A DNA stretch of 64,000 bases, taken from Sulfurimonas sediminis. GTDB lineage: Bacteria; Campylobacterota; Campylobacteria; Campylobacterales; Sulfurimonadaceae. The stretch spans positions 2,170,001 to 2,234,000 of the forward strand of contig NZ_CP041235.1 of NCBI RefSeq assembly GCF_014905115.1, written 5' to 3'. The translations under genes and the position numbers were made by a program. This document shows positions 36,201 through 45,940 of the stretch, in pieces. Below the pieces are notes generated by a model, which did not search any database, was not told where the DNA came from, and worked only from the letters and a program-made list of their open reading frames with translations. The first letter of the stretch is position 1. Each line of letters starts with the position of its first letter.

Positions 36201-37916
36201 ATGAAACACAATAAACACTCTTTATCAAGAAGAACTTTTGTCAAAGGCGTTGTCGCTTCAGGCGCAATGCTTTACGGAATAAACCTCAACGCTTCAACTG
36301 ACACAGTTAAAAAACGTAAAAAGACCGAAGAACTCTCGGGAACAGTTTTTCATCTGACTATAGACAAAACCCTTGTCAATGTAACAGGAGAACCCTCATA
36401 TGCCACAGCTGTCAATGCCATGCTGCAGGGTCCGACACTTAAATGGCGCGAGGGCGATACCGTTACCTTACATGTAACCAATAACTTGCAGGAATCTTCC
36501 TCTATTCACTGGCACGGCATAATTTTGCCTTATCAAATGGACGGTGTTCCGGGAATCAGCTATGAGGGTATCGCACCGGGAGAGACATTTACATATACTT
36601 TTACAGTCAATCAAAGCGGAACATTCTGGTATCATTCCCATTCTGCTTTTCAGGAACAGACAGGTGTTTACGGAGCCATTGTTATTGAACCAAAAGAGAA
36701 AGATCCGTATGAATATGACAGAGACTATGTTGTCCTTTTATCCGATTATTCAGATGAAAAACCCGCAACTATTTACCGAAAACTGAAACTTTTTCCTGAT
36801 TATTATAATTTCAATAGAAGAACTGTCGGCGATTTCTTCTCCGAAGTAAAAACAAAAGGATTCCTTGAAGCTTTCAAAGCACGTCAAATGTGGAATAAAA
36901 TGCGTATGTCAGACAGAGATCTTTCCGATGTAACAGCCTATACCTATACTTTTTTGATGAACGGGCAAAATCCGGCAACACGCTTTAGGGCACTTTTTCA
37001 AAATGGCGACAAGGTACGACTCCGATTTATCAATGCTGCCGCAATGACATTTTTTGATGTTCGCATTCCAGGGCTCAAAATGAAGGTTGTTGCAGCAGAC
37101 GGGAACAATATACAGCCCGTAGATGTTGATGAGTTTCGTATAGGTGTCGCCGAAACCTATGATGTCATAGTCGAGCCCGAAGATGACAAGGCCTATGCCA
37201 TTTTTGCGCAAAGTATAGCAAGAAAGGGCTATGCACTTGGCAACCTCTCAACGGATGCAGATATATTGGCAGAAGTGCCACAGATGGATCCGCCGCAAGC
37301 ACTCACAATGCTCGATATGGGCATGAGAAAAGATATGGCACAGATGAAAAGTATGGATATGTCCAAGGGAGACTCTATGTCATCTTTAAAAAAGCCCATT
37401 CCTCTTACAAAACTGCCTATTCGATGGGGTGTCGGTACAACAATGCGGGCAATGAATCCTCAATACAGACTCGATGACCCTGGTGTCGGACTCAGAAATA
37501 ATGGTAGAAAAGTCTTAACATATGCAGATTTACGCTCTTTGCGTTCTACAAAAGAAGACAGATACCCAGACAGAGAGATAGTTTTGCATCTTACCGGAAA
37601 TATGGAGCGTTACATGTGGTCTATCAACGGTATTCCTTATCACGAAGCTGCACCTTTGGAGTTTCATTACGGCGAACGTCTGCGTATCACTTATATAAAT
37701 GACACTATGATGAACCATCCGATGCATCTGCATGGTTTATGGAGTGATCTTGAAACCGGTGATGAAAACCATCTCGTACGCAAGCACACTATTATCTCAC
37801 AACCCGGTTCCAAAATAAGCTTTCGTGTCACCGTGGATGCAAAAGGTGCATGGGCGTACCACTGCCACTTACTCTATCACATGACAGATATGTTTAGAAA
37901 AGTCGTGGTTGCATAA
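36201..37916 (+). CDS. Tat-exported multicopper oxidase (CopA/CueO type)
   Basis: 571 aa. Twin-arginine signal SRRTFVKGVVASGA; copper ligands HWHG, WYHSHS, HPMHLHG and HCHLLYHM are all present, giving complete type 1, 2 and 3 sites. A Met-rich insert (MLDMGMRKDMAQMKSMDMSK) near residues 372-395 resembles the Cu(I)-collecting segment of CueO/PcoA. Function: oxidises Cu(I) to less toxic Cu(II) in the periplasm. Third gene of the copper-box operon, followed at once by CopB. Confidence 0.92.
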   Translation: MKHNKHSLSRRTFVKGVVASGAMLYGINLNASTDTVKKRKKTEELSGTVFHLTIDKTLVNVTGEPSYATAVNAMLQGPTLKWREGDTVTLHVTNNLQESSSIHWHGIILPYQMDGVPGISYEGIAPGETFTYTFTVNQSGTFWYHSHSAFQEQTGVYGAIVIEPKEKDPYEYDRDYVVLLSDYSDEKPATIYRKLKLFPDYYNFNRRTVGDFFSEVKTKGFLEAFKARQMWNKMRMSDRDLSDVTAYTYTFLMNGQNPATRFRALFQNGDKVRLRFINAAAMTFFDVRIPGLKMKVVAADGNNIQPVDVDEFRIGVAETYDVIVEPEDDKAYAIFAQSIARKGYALGNLSTDADILAEVPQMDPPQALTMLDMGMRKDMAQMKSMDMSKGDSMSSLKKPIPLTKLPIRWGVGTTMRAMNPQYRLDDPGVGLRNNGRKVLTYADLRSLRSTKEDRYPDREIVLHLTGNMERYMWSINGIPYHEAAPLEFHYGERLRITYINDTMMNHPMHLHGLWSDLETGDENHLVRKHTIISQPGSKISFRVTVDAKGAWAYHCHLLYHMTDMFRKVVVA

Positions 37917-37926
37917 GGAAATGATC

Positions 37927-38610
37927 ATGAAAAATATACTCACAAAATTAACACTTTTAGCTACTTTGACAACACTCTCTTTTGCGGGAGGCGGTGGTGA
38001 TACCCTGCGTGCCACTTTTACCGCCGACAACCTGGAGTACCAGACAAACAGCGAAAAAAATCTTTACTGGGACACCTATGGATACATTGGCTATGACCTC
38101 AACAAACTCTATTTCTACAGTGAGGGAGAAAAACCCAGCAGTGGCGATGCTAGCAGTGAAAATCAACTCCTTTACTCCCGTGCCATTGCCCCTTTTTGGG
38201 ATGTGCAGGCCGGTATCAGTTATGATATAGCAGGATCAAACAACAAAACATGGGGCGCTCTTGCCCTCTCGGGACTGGCTCCTTACTTTTTTGAAACACG
38301 GGCAGCTGTACTTTTTAGTGACGATGGCAATATTGGTCTGAGAATTGACATGGAATATGAAGCACTCATTACCCAAAGACTCATCCTCACACCAAAATTT
38401 ACGCTCGATGCCTATTCAAAAGATGCCCCGGCTATGGGTTACGGTTCAGGCATTTCAAACCTTACTCTCGGTGCAAGACTTCGATATGAATTCACAAGAC
38501 AGTTCGCTCCCTATGTCGGCATTGAATGGGCAAAAAACTTCGGTACAACAAATACCTACGCTCCGCTTAATGAAGCCTATGCAACTTTTGGTTTGCGATT
38601 TTGGTTTTAA
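37927..38610 (+). CDS. copB: Outer-membrane copper resistance protein CopB
   Basis: About 228 aa from the ATG 7 nt after AAGGA. Signal peptide (to LSFAGGGG), then the CopB/PcoB barrel: YWDTYGYIGYDLNKLYFYSEGE, LLYSRAIAPFWDVQAGISYD, FETRAAVLFSDDGNIGLRIDMEYEALITQRL, ending in the aromatic strand FGLRFWF. Usually paired with the CopA/PcoA-type oxidase as here. It lacks the long Met/His-rich N-terminus of plasmid-borne versions. Last gene before a hairpin. Confidence 0.9.
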   Translation: MKNILTKLTLLATLTTLSFAGGGGDTLRATFTADNLEYQTNSEKNLYWDTYGYIGYDLNKLYFYSEGEKPSSGDASSENQLLYSRAIAPFWDVQAGISYDIAGSNNKTWGALALSGLAPYFFETRAAVLFSDDGNIGLRIDMEYEALITQRLILTPKFTLDAYSKDAPAMGYGSGISNLTLGARLRYEFTRQFAPYVGIEWAKNFGTTNTYAPLNEAYATFGLRFWF

Positions 38611-38637
38611 TATACTGCTAAGTACCTCTCAATAAAT

Positions 38638-38660
38638 ATGTAAGCTTTTTCAGCTTACAT
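38638..38660 (+). terminator. Terminator-like hairpin after copB
   Basis: ATGTAAGCT (38638-38646) and AGCTTACAT (38652-38660) form a perfect 9-bp stem with a TTTTC loop, 28 nt after the copB stop and 10 nt before the next copper box. The T tract lies in the loop, so termination would be factor-assisted or weak. Confidence 0.55.
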
Positions 38661-38669
38661 AAATCTCCT

Positions 38670-38699
38670 CACAAACTCATCACACTTTTTTGATACCGT
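38670..38699 (+). promoter_or_regulatory. Copper-regulon box upstream of the heme-porin
   Basis: CACA-AACTCAT-CACA (38670-38684), 9 nt, then TACCGT (38694-38699), the weakest -10 of the set. The CACA pair and spacing match the other sites. Confidence 0.55.
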
Positions 38700-38766
38700 A
38701 TCAATATCTTAAGTATTGTTTTGTATTTCAAAACTAATTTTAAAACTTAAGAATAAGGGGTATATT

Positions 38767-39969
38767 ATGTTAAAAATGTTCTTTTTACTCGGTATCAGTC
38801 TCGTCACCTTTGTAACAAATGCTTATGCTATTCCGGCATTTGCAAGGCAGATGGGAATCTCGTGTAATGCCTGCCATTCACAAAACGGATTTCCTGCGCT
38901 CAATCGTTTCGGACGAAGCTTTAAGGCAAGCGGCTACACAATGGTCGGTGCACAGAAATCTATTTATGATGACCAAAACGGGAAATTTCTCTCACTGACA
39001 GACACACTCAACCTCTCTTTGAATGTCAAAATCGGGTATGTTCAAGGGGAAGATCCTGCCGAAGCAGCCCAAATTCAGTTTCCACAGGCTCTTGGCTTTA
39101 TGATAGCGGGACGTGTTGCCAACAATATTGGTGTATTTACCGAAATCGGTTACGAATCAGAAGACGGGAATGATCCTTTATTTCAACTCGCTACTTTGGT
39201 AGTGCCTGTTGTGTATGAACTTCCAGACTATACACTCGGAACCGTTTTTTACCGAACAAGTGAATTTGGAGCAGCCGCTTCTTATGACACACTGGCAACC
39301 GGTTCCAAGGCAAACGGGCAGACACTTGAAGCTGTTTCTGTCACATCTGCGCAGTCTTACATTGTCAATAATGCAGGAGAAGAAGCTGCTGCAGAAGGTA
39401 TCGGCTTTTATATTGCAAGTGATTTATGGTACGGTGTTTACTCTGCCTATGTGCCGACTGTCGGTACCGTCTCAGGTGTTACACCCGCACATTACGCTTC
39501 GCTTGCTTTTACACCGCAGGTCGGCAACTGGGATCTTGGGATGAGTGGACAACTCTGGTGGGGAACAGCCTCAAGAGATGATGCCAATACTTCTTTGCCA
39601 AAAATAGAAGATAAAACAGACAAGTTTGCACTGAACTTTCAGGCTATGGGATCCGTTGACACACTTCCTGTGAGTGTTTTTCTCACCTATGCCCAGGCAA
39701 AACAAGGTAGTATCTTTGCACAGACTCCAAACAAAGTAAAAGCAGCTACCATTATGGGTGAAATAGCGCCTATCGCGCATATTCTTATGTTCTCAGCAGG
39801 CTACAGGGCAGCAGACAACGGTGCAAATACAAACTCTACAGACAATGCACAACTTCTGGCTGTCAAATATTTTTACAAAGAAAATGTGCAATGTCAGTTT
39901 GATTATGTCTTTAATCAAAATTCTCAAAAACGCAATGAGATATACTTTACATTACGTGCTGTTTTCTAA
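38767..39969 (+). CDS. Outer-membrane barrel with an N-terminal heme c motif
   Basis: About 401 aa from the ATG behind AAGGGG. Signal peptide (to NAYA), then one heme motif CNACH at 33-37 in ARQMGISCNACHSQNGFPALN, a short helical part, and a long beta-barrel region ending YFTLRAVF. Such heme-plus-barrel proteins could move electrons or bind metal at the outer membrane; the function is unknown to me. A copper box precedes it and a hairpin follows, so it is a single-gene unit within the copper regulon. Confidence 0.7.
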   Translation: MLKMFFLLGISLVTFVTNAYAIPAFARQMGISCNACHSQNGFPALNRFGRSFKASGYTMVGAQKSIYDDQNGKFLSLTDTLNLSLNVKIGYVQGEDPAEAAQIQFPQALGFMIAGRVANNIGVFTEIGYESEDGNDPLFQLATLVVPVVYELPDYTLGTVFYRTSEFGAAASYDTLATGSKANGQTLEAVSVTSAQSYIVNNAGEEAAAEGIGFYIASDLWYGVYSAYVPTVGTVSGVTPAHYASLAFTPQVGNWDLGMSGQLWWGTASRDDANTSLPKIEDKTDKFALNFQAMGSVDTLPVSVFLTYAQAKQGSIFAQTPNKVKAATIMGEIAPIAHILMFSAGYRAADNGANTNSTDNAQLLAVKYFYKENVQCQFDYVFNQNSQKRNEIYFTLRAVF

Positions 39970-39985
39970 CACTTCCTTTTTTTCT

Positions 39986-40020
39986 GTCATGCTATAGACT
40001 TTTCTCCTCCATAGCATGAC
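39986..40020 (+). terminator. Terminator hairpin after the heme-porin gene
   Basis: GTCATGCTAT (39986-39995) pairs with ATAGCATGAC (40011-40020); 15-nt loop, followed by ATCTTTT. It separates the heme-porin unit from the next copper-box promoter. Confidence 0.6.
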
Positions 40021-40035
40021 ATCTTTTGCGAAACT

Positions 40036-40065
40036 CACAAATTCACCACAAACTCTTACTATACT
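40036..40065 (+). promoter_or_regulatory. Copper-regulon box and -10 of the DUF302-CopA operon
   Basis: CACA-AATTCAC-CACA (40036-40050), 9 nt, TATACT (40060-40065); gene start 31 nt further on. Confidence 0.7.
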
Positions 40066-40095
40066 TTTCTAAAATAAATTCTAAAAGGATAGAAA

Positions 40096-40476
40096 ATGAT
40101 TTACAAAACACAAACGAACACTCCTCTTGAAACAGTCAAAGCAGAGATTCAAGACAAAGCAAAAGCATTAGGTTTTGGTGTATTGGGGTCTTATGATTTT
40201 CAGAATATTCTGCACAACAAAGGATTTGAGCTTGACACTCCAATTACTGTATATGAACTCTGCAATCCACCGGCTGCAAATATGGCACTCAATGCCATCC
40301 CTGATATTTCCGTGTATCTTCCCTGCCGGATATCAGTATACGAACAAAACGGGGTGACAGTTTTAGCAACAATCGGTATAGAAGATATACTCAATGCAGT
40401 AGATGTAGATGATGATTTCAAACAACATATGGGCGAAATATTTAACAATCTGCGTACGCTTATGGATACTCTTTAA
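40096..40476 (+). CDS. Cytoplasmic DUF302-family protein
   Basis: 126 aa, no signal peptide. DUF302 features: TVKAEIQDKAKALGFGVLGSYD, YELCNPPAANMALNAIPDISVYLPCRISVYE and IGIEDILNAV. The Cys in ELCNPP and in LPCRIS are both conserved in the family as I know it and could bind a metal. It opens the copper-box operon that continues with a small membrane protein, CopA and a GKCG lipoprotein, so a cytoplasmic copper-handling role is plausible. A secreted relative is encoded at 9110. Confidence 0.8.
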   Translation: MIYKTQTNTPLETVKAEIQDKAKALGFGVLGSYDFQNILHNKGFELDTPITVYELCNPPAANMALNAIPDISVYLPCRISVYEQNGVTVLATIGIEDILNAVDVDDDFKQHMGEIFNNLRTLMDTL

Positions 40477-40487
40477 AGGAGTCAATT

Positions 40488-40697
40488 ATGTTTGATCATG
40501 CAATGACAGGATGGGGGTTTACAATGGGTTTAGGATGGATAATACCACTGCTTTTGATTTTCGCGCTTTTTTATTTTATTAACAACAATAACAACAGTGA
40601 CAGAGAGTCAGCACGAGATATTTTAGACAGAAAATATGCAAACGGTGAAATAGACGAAGAAGAGTACAAGCGAAAAAAAGAGCTGTTAAAACACTGA
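40488..40697 (+). CDS. Small membrane protein with SHOCT domain
   Basis: 69 aa. One membrane segment (about residues 12-32, [18 protein letters not shown]), an Asn run, and a C-terminal SHOCT motif [28 protein letters not shown] proteins are common beside copper ATPases and in metal or stress operons; their role is unknown. AAAGGAG precedes the ATG. Spacing of 11 nt from DUF302 and 14 nt to copA shows one operon. Confidence 0.85.
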   Translation: MFDHAMTGWGFTMGLGWIIPLLLIFALFYFINNNNNSDRESARDILDRKYANGEIDEEEYKRKKELLKH

Positions 40698-40711
40698 TTT
40701 GGAGGTGTATT

Positions 40712-43015
40712 ATGAGTGAAAAGAAAACAGAAGAAAACACAGAAGAAGAAAATATTTACTGTATAGATGATTCCTGTGAAATAGGCAATGTATTTTATAC
40801 CTGTCCTATGCACCCCGAGATTCATCAGGACCATCCGGGGAACTGTCCAAAATGTGGCATGACTCTTGAAAAAGAGGTTGAAGCACTGCCGACAATAAAA
40901 ACACAATACACCTGTCCCATGCACCCTGAAATTATCCGTGATGAACCGGGAGACTGTCCTATCTGTGGAATGCATCTTGAACCTATAACAGTACAGGCCG
41001 AAGAAAAAAACGAAGAACTTGATGATATGAGCCGTCGCTTTTTGATAAGCACCGTTTTGTCAATTCCTTTGTTTGCCCTGGCAATGGTTCATGACATTAC
41101 TCCGCAGTATATTCCCTCCTGGCTGAGTGCACAATTAGTACAGTGGATTGAATTTGTTTTGGCAACGCCTGTTGTACTTTGGGGCGGCTGGCCTTTTTAT
41201 GTCAAAGGCTATCAGTCGGTAAAAACATGGAATTTAAATATGTTTACGCTCATCTCCATGGGTGTGGGAGCTGCCTATCTTTACAGTGTCGTGGCTCTCT
41301 TTTTTCCTGAAATTTTTCCACCGCTTATGCACACAGCAGAAGGTGTCGTACCTGTTTACTTTGAGGCAGCAGCCGTTATTACAACCCTTGTTCTTTTGGG
41401 TCAGGTGCTGGAACTGCGGGCAAGAAGCAAAACAAACACAGCCATCAAAACCCTGCTTAACCTTGCTCCCAAAAAAGCACACAGAATTATAGATGAAGCG
41501 GGCAATGAAGAGGAGGTCAATCTCGAACTTGTACATGTAGGCGACAAGCTCCGAGTCAAACCGGGAGAAAAAATTCCTGTTGACGGTGTGGTTATTGAGG
41601 GACAGAGTAATATTGACGAATCTATGATAACAGGAGAACCTGTGCTTGTCCAAAAAACGGTAGGCGATACACTCATAGGTGCTACCATCAATAAAAACGG
41701 AACCTTGGTTATGCAGGCGACAAAAGTAGGCTCTGATACAATGCTGGCCCAGATTGTTCAGATGGTAGCCCAGGCCCAACGATCCCGCGCACCGATTCAG
41801 CAGCTTGCCGATACCGTGTCAAGTTATTTTGTACCTGCAGTTGTCATTTCTGCGGTACTTGCTTTTATAGGCTGGTATATCTGGGGACCGTCTCCGCAAC
41901 TCGCTTATGCCGTTGTCGCTGCAGTTTCCGTACTGATTATTGCCTGTCCGTGTGCCCTCGGCCTTGCTACACCAATCTCGATAATGGTGGCTACCGGTCG
42001 TGCAGCACTCTCAGGCATCCTGATCAAAGACGCAAAAACACTCGAGACGATGGAAAAAATAGACACTCTCGTCGTAGATAAAACCGGAACACTTACTCTT
42101 GGAAAACCAAAAGTGACTGATTTTCTCACAGCTTCGGGCTATGATACAAAAGAGCTTGTCAAATATGCTGCTTCATTGGAGCGGGCAAGTGAGCATCCTC
42201 TTGCACAGTCTGTTATAGACTATGCAACAGAGCTCAATATTTCACTTATCAATGTAGACAATTTTGAAGCGGTACCCGGCAAAGGAGTCATTGCCAAAAT
42301 TGACGGTAAAAAGATAATTTTAGGCAGTGAAAAACTTTTACAGGAAGAAAATATTTCCATAGAAGAGGTACGGGCAAAAGCAGATGCCATGCGCAATGAT
42401 GCAAAAGGCATTATTTTTATGGCGATAGATAATAAATATTGTGCAATAATTGCGATAGAAGATCCTATAAAAGAGACTTCTGTTGAAGCTGTACATACAT
42501 TGGAAAAAGAGGGTATAACTGTTGTCATGCTCAGTGGCGACAATGAATTTACCGCCAATGCAGTGGCTAAAAAACTCGGTATTTCAAAAGTGTATGCCAA
42601 TGTTCTGCCTGACGGCAAAGCCGATATCATCAAAGAACTCCAAAGTAGTGGAGCACGTGTTGCAATGGCCGGTGACGGCATCAATGATGCTCCGGCACTG
42701 GCACAGGCAGATGTCGGTATTGCCATGGGAACAGGAACAGATGTCGCTATTGAGAGTGCGGGAGTTACTCTTATCAAAGGAGATTTGCTCGGTATTGTAA
42801 AAGTTCTGAGACTCTCTCGTGCCACGATGCAAAACATTAGACAAAATCTCTTTTTTGCTTTTGTTTACAACAGCGCCGGCGTTCCGATTGCGGCAGGTGT
42901 ACTCTATCCGTTCTTTGGGATTGTGCTCTCCCCTATTATTGCCGCAGCCGCAATGAGTTTCAGTTCTGTTTCTGTTATAGCAAACGCACTGCGTTTAAAA
43001 AATGTAAAACTGTAA
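40712..43015 (+). CDS. copA: Copper-exporting P1B-type ATPase
   Basis: 767 aa. Instead of HMA domains it has two heavy-metal-binding domains of the YTCPMHPEI...CPKCGM type (residues 29-53 and 66-88). Then six to eight membrane segments, the transport motif ACPCALG, phosphorylation site [11 protein letters not shown] motif SEHPLAQ and [16 protein letters not shown]. It pumps Cu(I) to the periplasm at the cost of ATP. Third gene of the copper-box operon; GGAGGTG precedes the ATG. Confidence 0.93.
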   Translation: MSEKKTEENTEEENIYCIDDSCEIGNVFYTCPMHPEIHQDHPGNCPKCGMTLEKEVEALPTIKTQYTCPMHPEIIRDEPGDCPICGMHLEPITVQAEEKNEELDDMSRRFLISTVLSIPLFALAMVHDITPQYIPSWLSAQLVQWIEFVLATPVVLWGGWPFYVKGYQSVKTWNLNMFTLISMGVGAAYLYSVVALFFPEIFPPLMHTAEGVVPVYFEAAAVITTLVLLGQVLELRARSKTNTAIKTLLNLAPKKAHRIIDEAGNEEEVNLELVHVGDKLRVKPGEKIPVDGVVIEGQSNIDESMITGEPVLVQKTVGDTLIGATINKNGTLVMQATKVGSDTMLAQIVQMVAQAQRSRAPIQQLADTVSSYFVPAVVISAVLAFIGWYIWGPSPQLAYAVVAAVSVLIIACPCALGLATPISIMVATGRAALSGILIKDAKTLETMEKIDTLVVDKTGTLTLGKPKVTDFLTASGYDTKELVKYAASLERASEHPLAQSVIDYATELNISLINVDNFEAVPGKGVIAKIDGKKIILGSEKLLQEENISIEEVRAKADAMRNDAKGIIFMAIDNKYCAIIAIEDPIKETSVEAVHTLEKEGITVVMLSGDNEFTANAVAKKLGISKVYANVLPDGKADIIKELQSSGARVAMAGDGINDAPALAQADVGIAMGTGTDVAIESAGVTLIKGDLLGIVKVLRLSRATMQNIRQNLFFAFVYNSAGVPIAAGVLYPFFGIVLSPIIAAAAMSFSSVSVIANALRLKNVKL

Positions 43016-43027
43016 TCAGGAGGTATA

Positions 43028-43402
43028 ATGAAAATTGTTTTACTGACCCTCAGCACTTTTGTACTCTTCATAAGTGCCTGCAGCGATGAAAAAAAAGTTA
43101 CCAAATCTTCGGCGCCGGGAATGAAATGCGGCTCCGGGAAATGTGGTGCAAATATGTTTGACGGCAGTACGGCGCTGACCAAAAAAAAGAAAAATATTTT
43201 AGCACAGATGAGACAAGATGACCCGCGTCAAGACTGTGTAAAAAATGCAAAAAGTACGAAAAAAATGTATGATTGTGTAAGAGATCCCAAAACACACATT
43301 ATGACACTCAAATGCGGAGAAGGAAAATGCGGTGCAGCCATGCCGGAGCCAAAACCCATAATGAAATGCGGTGCAGGCAAATGTGGCGGTTCTATGAAAT
43401 AG
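43028..43402 (+). CDS. Lipoprotein with GKCG repeats, possible RiPP metallophore precursor
   Basis: 124 aa. A lipobox (FISAC, Cys18) ends the signal peptide. Three paired motifs follow: KCGSGKCG (33-40), KCGEGKCG (95-102) and KCGAGKCG (113-120). The middle pair contains EGKCG exactly, the sequence that MNIO enzyme HvfB modifies to a copper-binding group in HvfA-type peptides. Between them lies a DUF-like linker with two more Cys (RQDCVKNAK, YDCVRDPK). It is the last gene of the CopA operon, 12 nt after copA. No MNIO (DUF692) gene lies in this window, so modification is a hypothesis; plain thiolate binding of copper is the alternative. Confidence 0.7.
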   Translation: MKIVLLTLSTFVLFISACSDEKKVTKSSAPGMKCGSGKCGANMFDGSTALTKKKKNILAQMRQDDPRQDCVKNAKSTKKMYDCVRDPKTHIMTLKCGEGKCGAAMPEPKPIMKCGAGKCGGSMK

Positions 43403-43455
43403 TGCTTAGTCTGGAACTATTTTCAAACCTTAAGATAAAGTTGAATAAATTTTTC

Positions 43456-43520
43456 GTTTGATTACAGACAAACTTAAGGAAAGAGAAAATAAGGAGAAAA
43501 AAATCCGTCTGTAATCAAAC
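43456..43520. repeat. Long inverted repeat between convergent operons
   Basis: GTTTGATTACAGAC (43456-43469) and GTCTGTAATCAAAC (43507-43520) are perfect 14-bp arms, flanked by TTTTTC and AAAAAA that extend the pairing. The 37-nt loop is purine-rich with two AAGGA(G) stretches. It may act as a two-way terminator, but the loop is long; a miniature element or small RNA is possible. Confidence 0.5.
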
Positions 43521-43586
43521 AAAAAACTTATTATTTGCTTTTAAATAGTTCATACAGTCTAATTAAAGACCATATGAAACTACCTT

Positions 43587-45089
43587 TTAAAATTCAAGAG
43601 ATGCTATTAAACGCAAGATATGATTATCAGCATCTCCATAAGAGCCTGCTATATTATTTGAGCCTGGCACATATGTTTGATCTACATAAACATAAATAGC
43701 TTTCATCTTAATATTTTCATACCTCGTACTATAAACAAGATCAAGCTCGTTTAAATCTATATCTTTTCCTAAAGCATTTGCTATATAACCCATAGATGAA
43801 GGTCCGCCACTAAATGCATTTGGTTGGAGATAACCTGTGTTAGATCCAACTGTATAATTACCATAAGAAAGAGCAACTGAGCTTACATCACCAACTTTTA
43901 GAGATCCACCGATTTTAAATGCTGTTGTACCTGGTTGTGCAGCTACCATCCCATCATTGAACACAGATGCTGTTGGAAGTTTTGTTTTCTTATAGTTTGT
44001 TGCAAAGTTTGCAACTGGTAAATTTCCTTCTGTAGTCTTTGATGCTGCCCCGTAAACAGCAAGTTTGCCTATATTTGCCACTGCCTTAGCAGCTACTGCA
44101 TAAGTAGTATCTGTTTTTGTTTGCCCATTGCCAAATGTATCAGCTGTTATAGCATCTTTTAATGCCCCTGTTGTACCATTACCTGCTCCAATCACTTGCA
44201 AAGATGGTTTATTAAGAAAACCTAATTTTTTTCGTTTTACATCAACTTGTAGCCAAAAAGCCTGTACAGAATCTGGAGCAAGATAGTACCATGCCTGAAG
44301 AGGCATATTTACAATACTTTTATTTTTAACACCTGCCACAAGCATCCCTGCTTTACTAATACTTGTACCATTATAGTCATATTGCATAAAACCATTATAT
44401 GTTTTCTCTACACCAAAAACTTGAGGTGCTTCCATAAAATTATTAGTCGCACCATTTCCTTTAGCAATCCACATCCCTATTAGTTCCGTATTTGCTATAT
44501 CTTTATTCGTCACTGTCATAGCTTCAAAAGTATTTGAAACTGCATTCCATTTTTCAGTATAAACAAGAGGTGTATCTAATTCTATTCGTCCAAGTTTTAC
44601 CTTTGTATTTCCTTTTGTATATATTCCATACATTTCACTAAACCAAAATGGAATTCCATCAGCACCAGTATCAATTGTATCTCCATTGAAATCTGGATTA
44701 ACAACTGCTTCACTACCGACTATATAAGAATTTAAACCAAAAGATGTTGCACCCTGCACTGCTGCTCCATAAGAGAATGATGAGCTAACATCTCCAACTA
44801 CTTTTAAATGAGCACTTATACTTGCCCAATCATTCATTTGAGCATTGTTACCTGCTTGTCTAACAAACCAACCAGCTTCACCATCTACTCCACCATGATC
44901 TAATGTTTGGTACCAAAGTTTAATATGTCCAACTGCTTTCATCTTGTGCTCAGCAATCTTAAACTTTTTAGTTGGTTCCCCTGAAGGAATACTATATATG
45001 TCACTTGGATTATCTGAAGTAACATCTATTGCATATACACCACTAGATAACATTAATGTTGCTATCGTACTCATTGTTATTATTTTCAT
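43587..45089 (-). CDS. Outer-membrane porin (OprD-like)
   Basis: 500 aa. Signal peptide (to VYAID), then beta-barrel sequence with KVKLGRIELDTPLVYTEKWNAV, LQAWYYLAPDSVQAFWLQVDV and a final strand LRLIASLEF. Related in style to the porin at 12920 and preceded by a similar GGGG ribosome site. It lies downstream of the Rieske/FccB-like genes on the same strand but 106 nt away, so it may have its own promoter. Substrate unknown. Confidence 0.78.
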   Translation of the reverse strand: MKIITMSTIATLMLSSGVYAIDVTSDNPSDIYSIPSGEPTKKFKIAEHKMKAVGHIKLWYQTLDHGGVDGEAGWFVRQAGNNAQMNDWASISAHLKVVGDVSSSFSYGAAVQGATSFGLNSYIVGSEAVVNPDFNGDTIDTGADGIPFWFSEMYGIYTKGNTKVKLGRIELDTPLVYTEKWNAVSNTFEAMTVTNKDIANTELIGMWIAKGNGATNNFMEAPQVFGVEKTYNGFMQYDYNGTSISKAGMLVAGVKNKSIVNMPLQAWYYLAPDSVQAFWLQVDVKRKKLGFLNKPSLQVIGAGNGTTGALKDAITADTFGNGQTKTDTTYAVAAKAVANIGKLAVYGAASKTTEGNLPVANFATNYKKTKLPTASVFNDGMVAAQPGTTAFKIGGSLKVGDVSSVALSYGNYTVGSNTGYLQPNAFSGGPSSMGYIANALGKDIDLNELDLVYSTRYENIKMKAIYVYVDQTYVPGSNNIAGSYGDADNHILRLIASLEF

Positions 45090-45195
45090 TTTTACCCCTT
45101 TTTTGTAAAATTATTTTAGGTTATACCCACACTGTATGTTTTAAATATTTCTTATCTTTTTATAAGTGTTTTCCCCTTTGCTCTTTCCTCCCTGT

Positions 45196-45927
45196 TTAGT
45201 ATTGAATAATCTCTTTTGTATATTCATCAAGAACAACGGTAATTGCGTGTTCTTTAACCCATTTTTTCGCTTTTCTTTTTCCACCATAAAACTTTTTCAT
45301 TTCTGTTTTATAGCGCTTAAAATATTCATGAAACTTGTCAGGTCCAAGTACTGCAGAAACCCATAAAGTGTCATCCTCTGCAACTTCTAGTATTATAGAA
45401 GCTAAAGGCTGTTCTGCAGGTCCGGCTACTTTTTTACACCCTTTTGAAGGATCAAAAGCAGAAAGATGCGAAGAGCAGACTACTAAACCACCTTTTTGTT
45501 TACATGCTATTGTCGTTTTTCCCCTTTGTAAATATTGCAAAAAACTATCAGCTGGTGTCGGATGTGCTAATTGGTGAGAACAGATTGCGGAGTATGCAAC
45601 AAGACTTTTTTTCTCACCTACACCACCTTTCCAGATATATTCTTCCCCCTCTTCAGAAAAAAGCTTAATGTCCCTCTGTGTTTGAACACCCAAATCCAAC
45701 AAGATTGCAGGTGTTCCTACAAAAGGATAGTTAAACACATAATTTATCTCTTCTTTCAGTGCAGTTGCTTTGAGTGCCTTTCCATTGGCATCAACAAGTT
45801 GTACCTTTTCATATGCTGTAAAAAGTCTACCATCATCAGCATATAGTTTTCCCCTAATAATTGATGGAGAAAGTGCCATCATCACACCACCGACTCCTGA
45901 TATTTTTAAAAAGTTACGTCTGTCCAT
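45196..45927 (-). CDS. Rieske-type iron-sulfur protein, Tat-exported
   Basis: 243 aa. The N-terminus MDRRNFLKISGVGG is a twin-arginine signal. The 2Fe-2S ligands are seen as C-x-H in AICSHQLAHP and C-x-x-H in VVCSSHLSAFD, with the extra Cys of ACKQKGG nearby. C-terminal basic helix region (YKTEMKKFYGGKRKAKKW). Directly follows an FccB-like flavoprotein by 13 nt, so it probably accepts electrons from that enzyme in place of the usual FccA cytochrome. This pairing is inference. Confidence 0.83.
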   Translation of the reverse strand: MDRRNFLKISGVGGVMMALSPSIIRGKLYADDGRLFTAYEKVQLVDANGKALKATALKEEINYVFNYPFVGTPAILLDLGVQTQRDIKLFSEEGEEYIWKGGVGEKKSLVAYSAICSHQLAHPTPADSFLQYLQRGKTTIACKQKGGLVVCSSHLSAFDPSKGCKKVAGPAEQPLASIILEVAEDDTLWVSAVLGPDKFHEYFKRYKTEMKKFYGGKRKAKKWVKEHAITVVLDEYTKEIIQY

Positions 45928-45940
45928 TCTTTACTCTATC

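Noticed and set aside
41234-41779. 181-codon open frame antisense to copA
   Set aside because: Opposite conserved ATPase sequence and without start signals or recognisable domains.
42220-42837. 205-codon open frame antisense to copA
   Set aside because: Shadow of the conserved P-type ATPase; composition is that of a reverse-complement frame.
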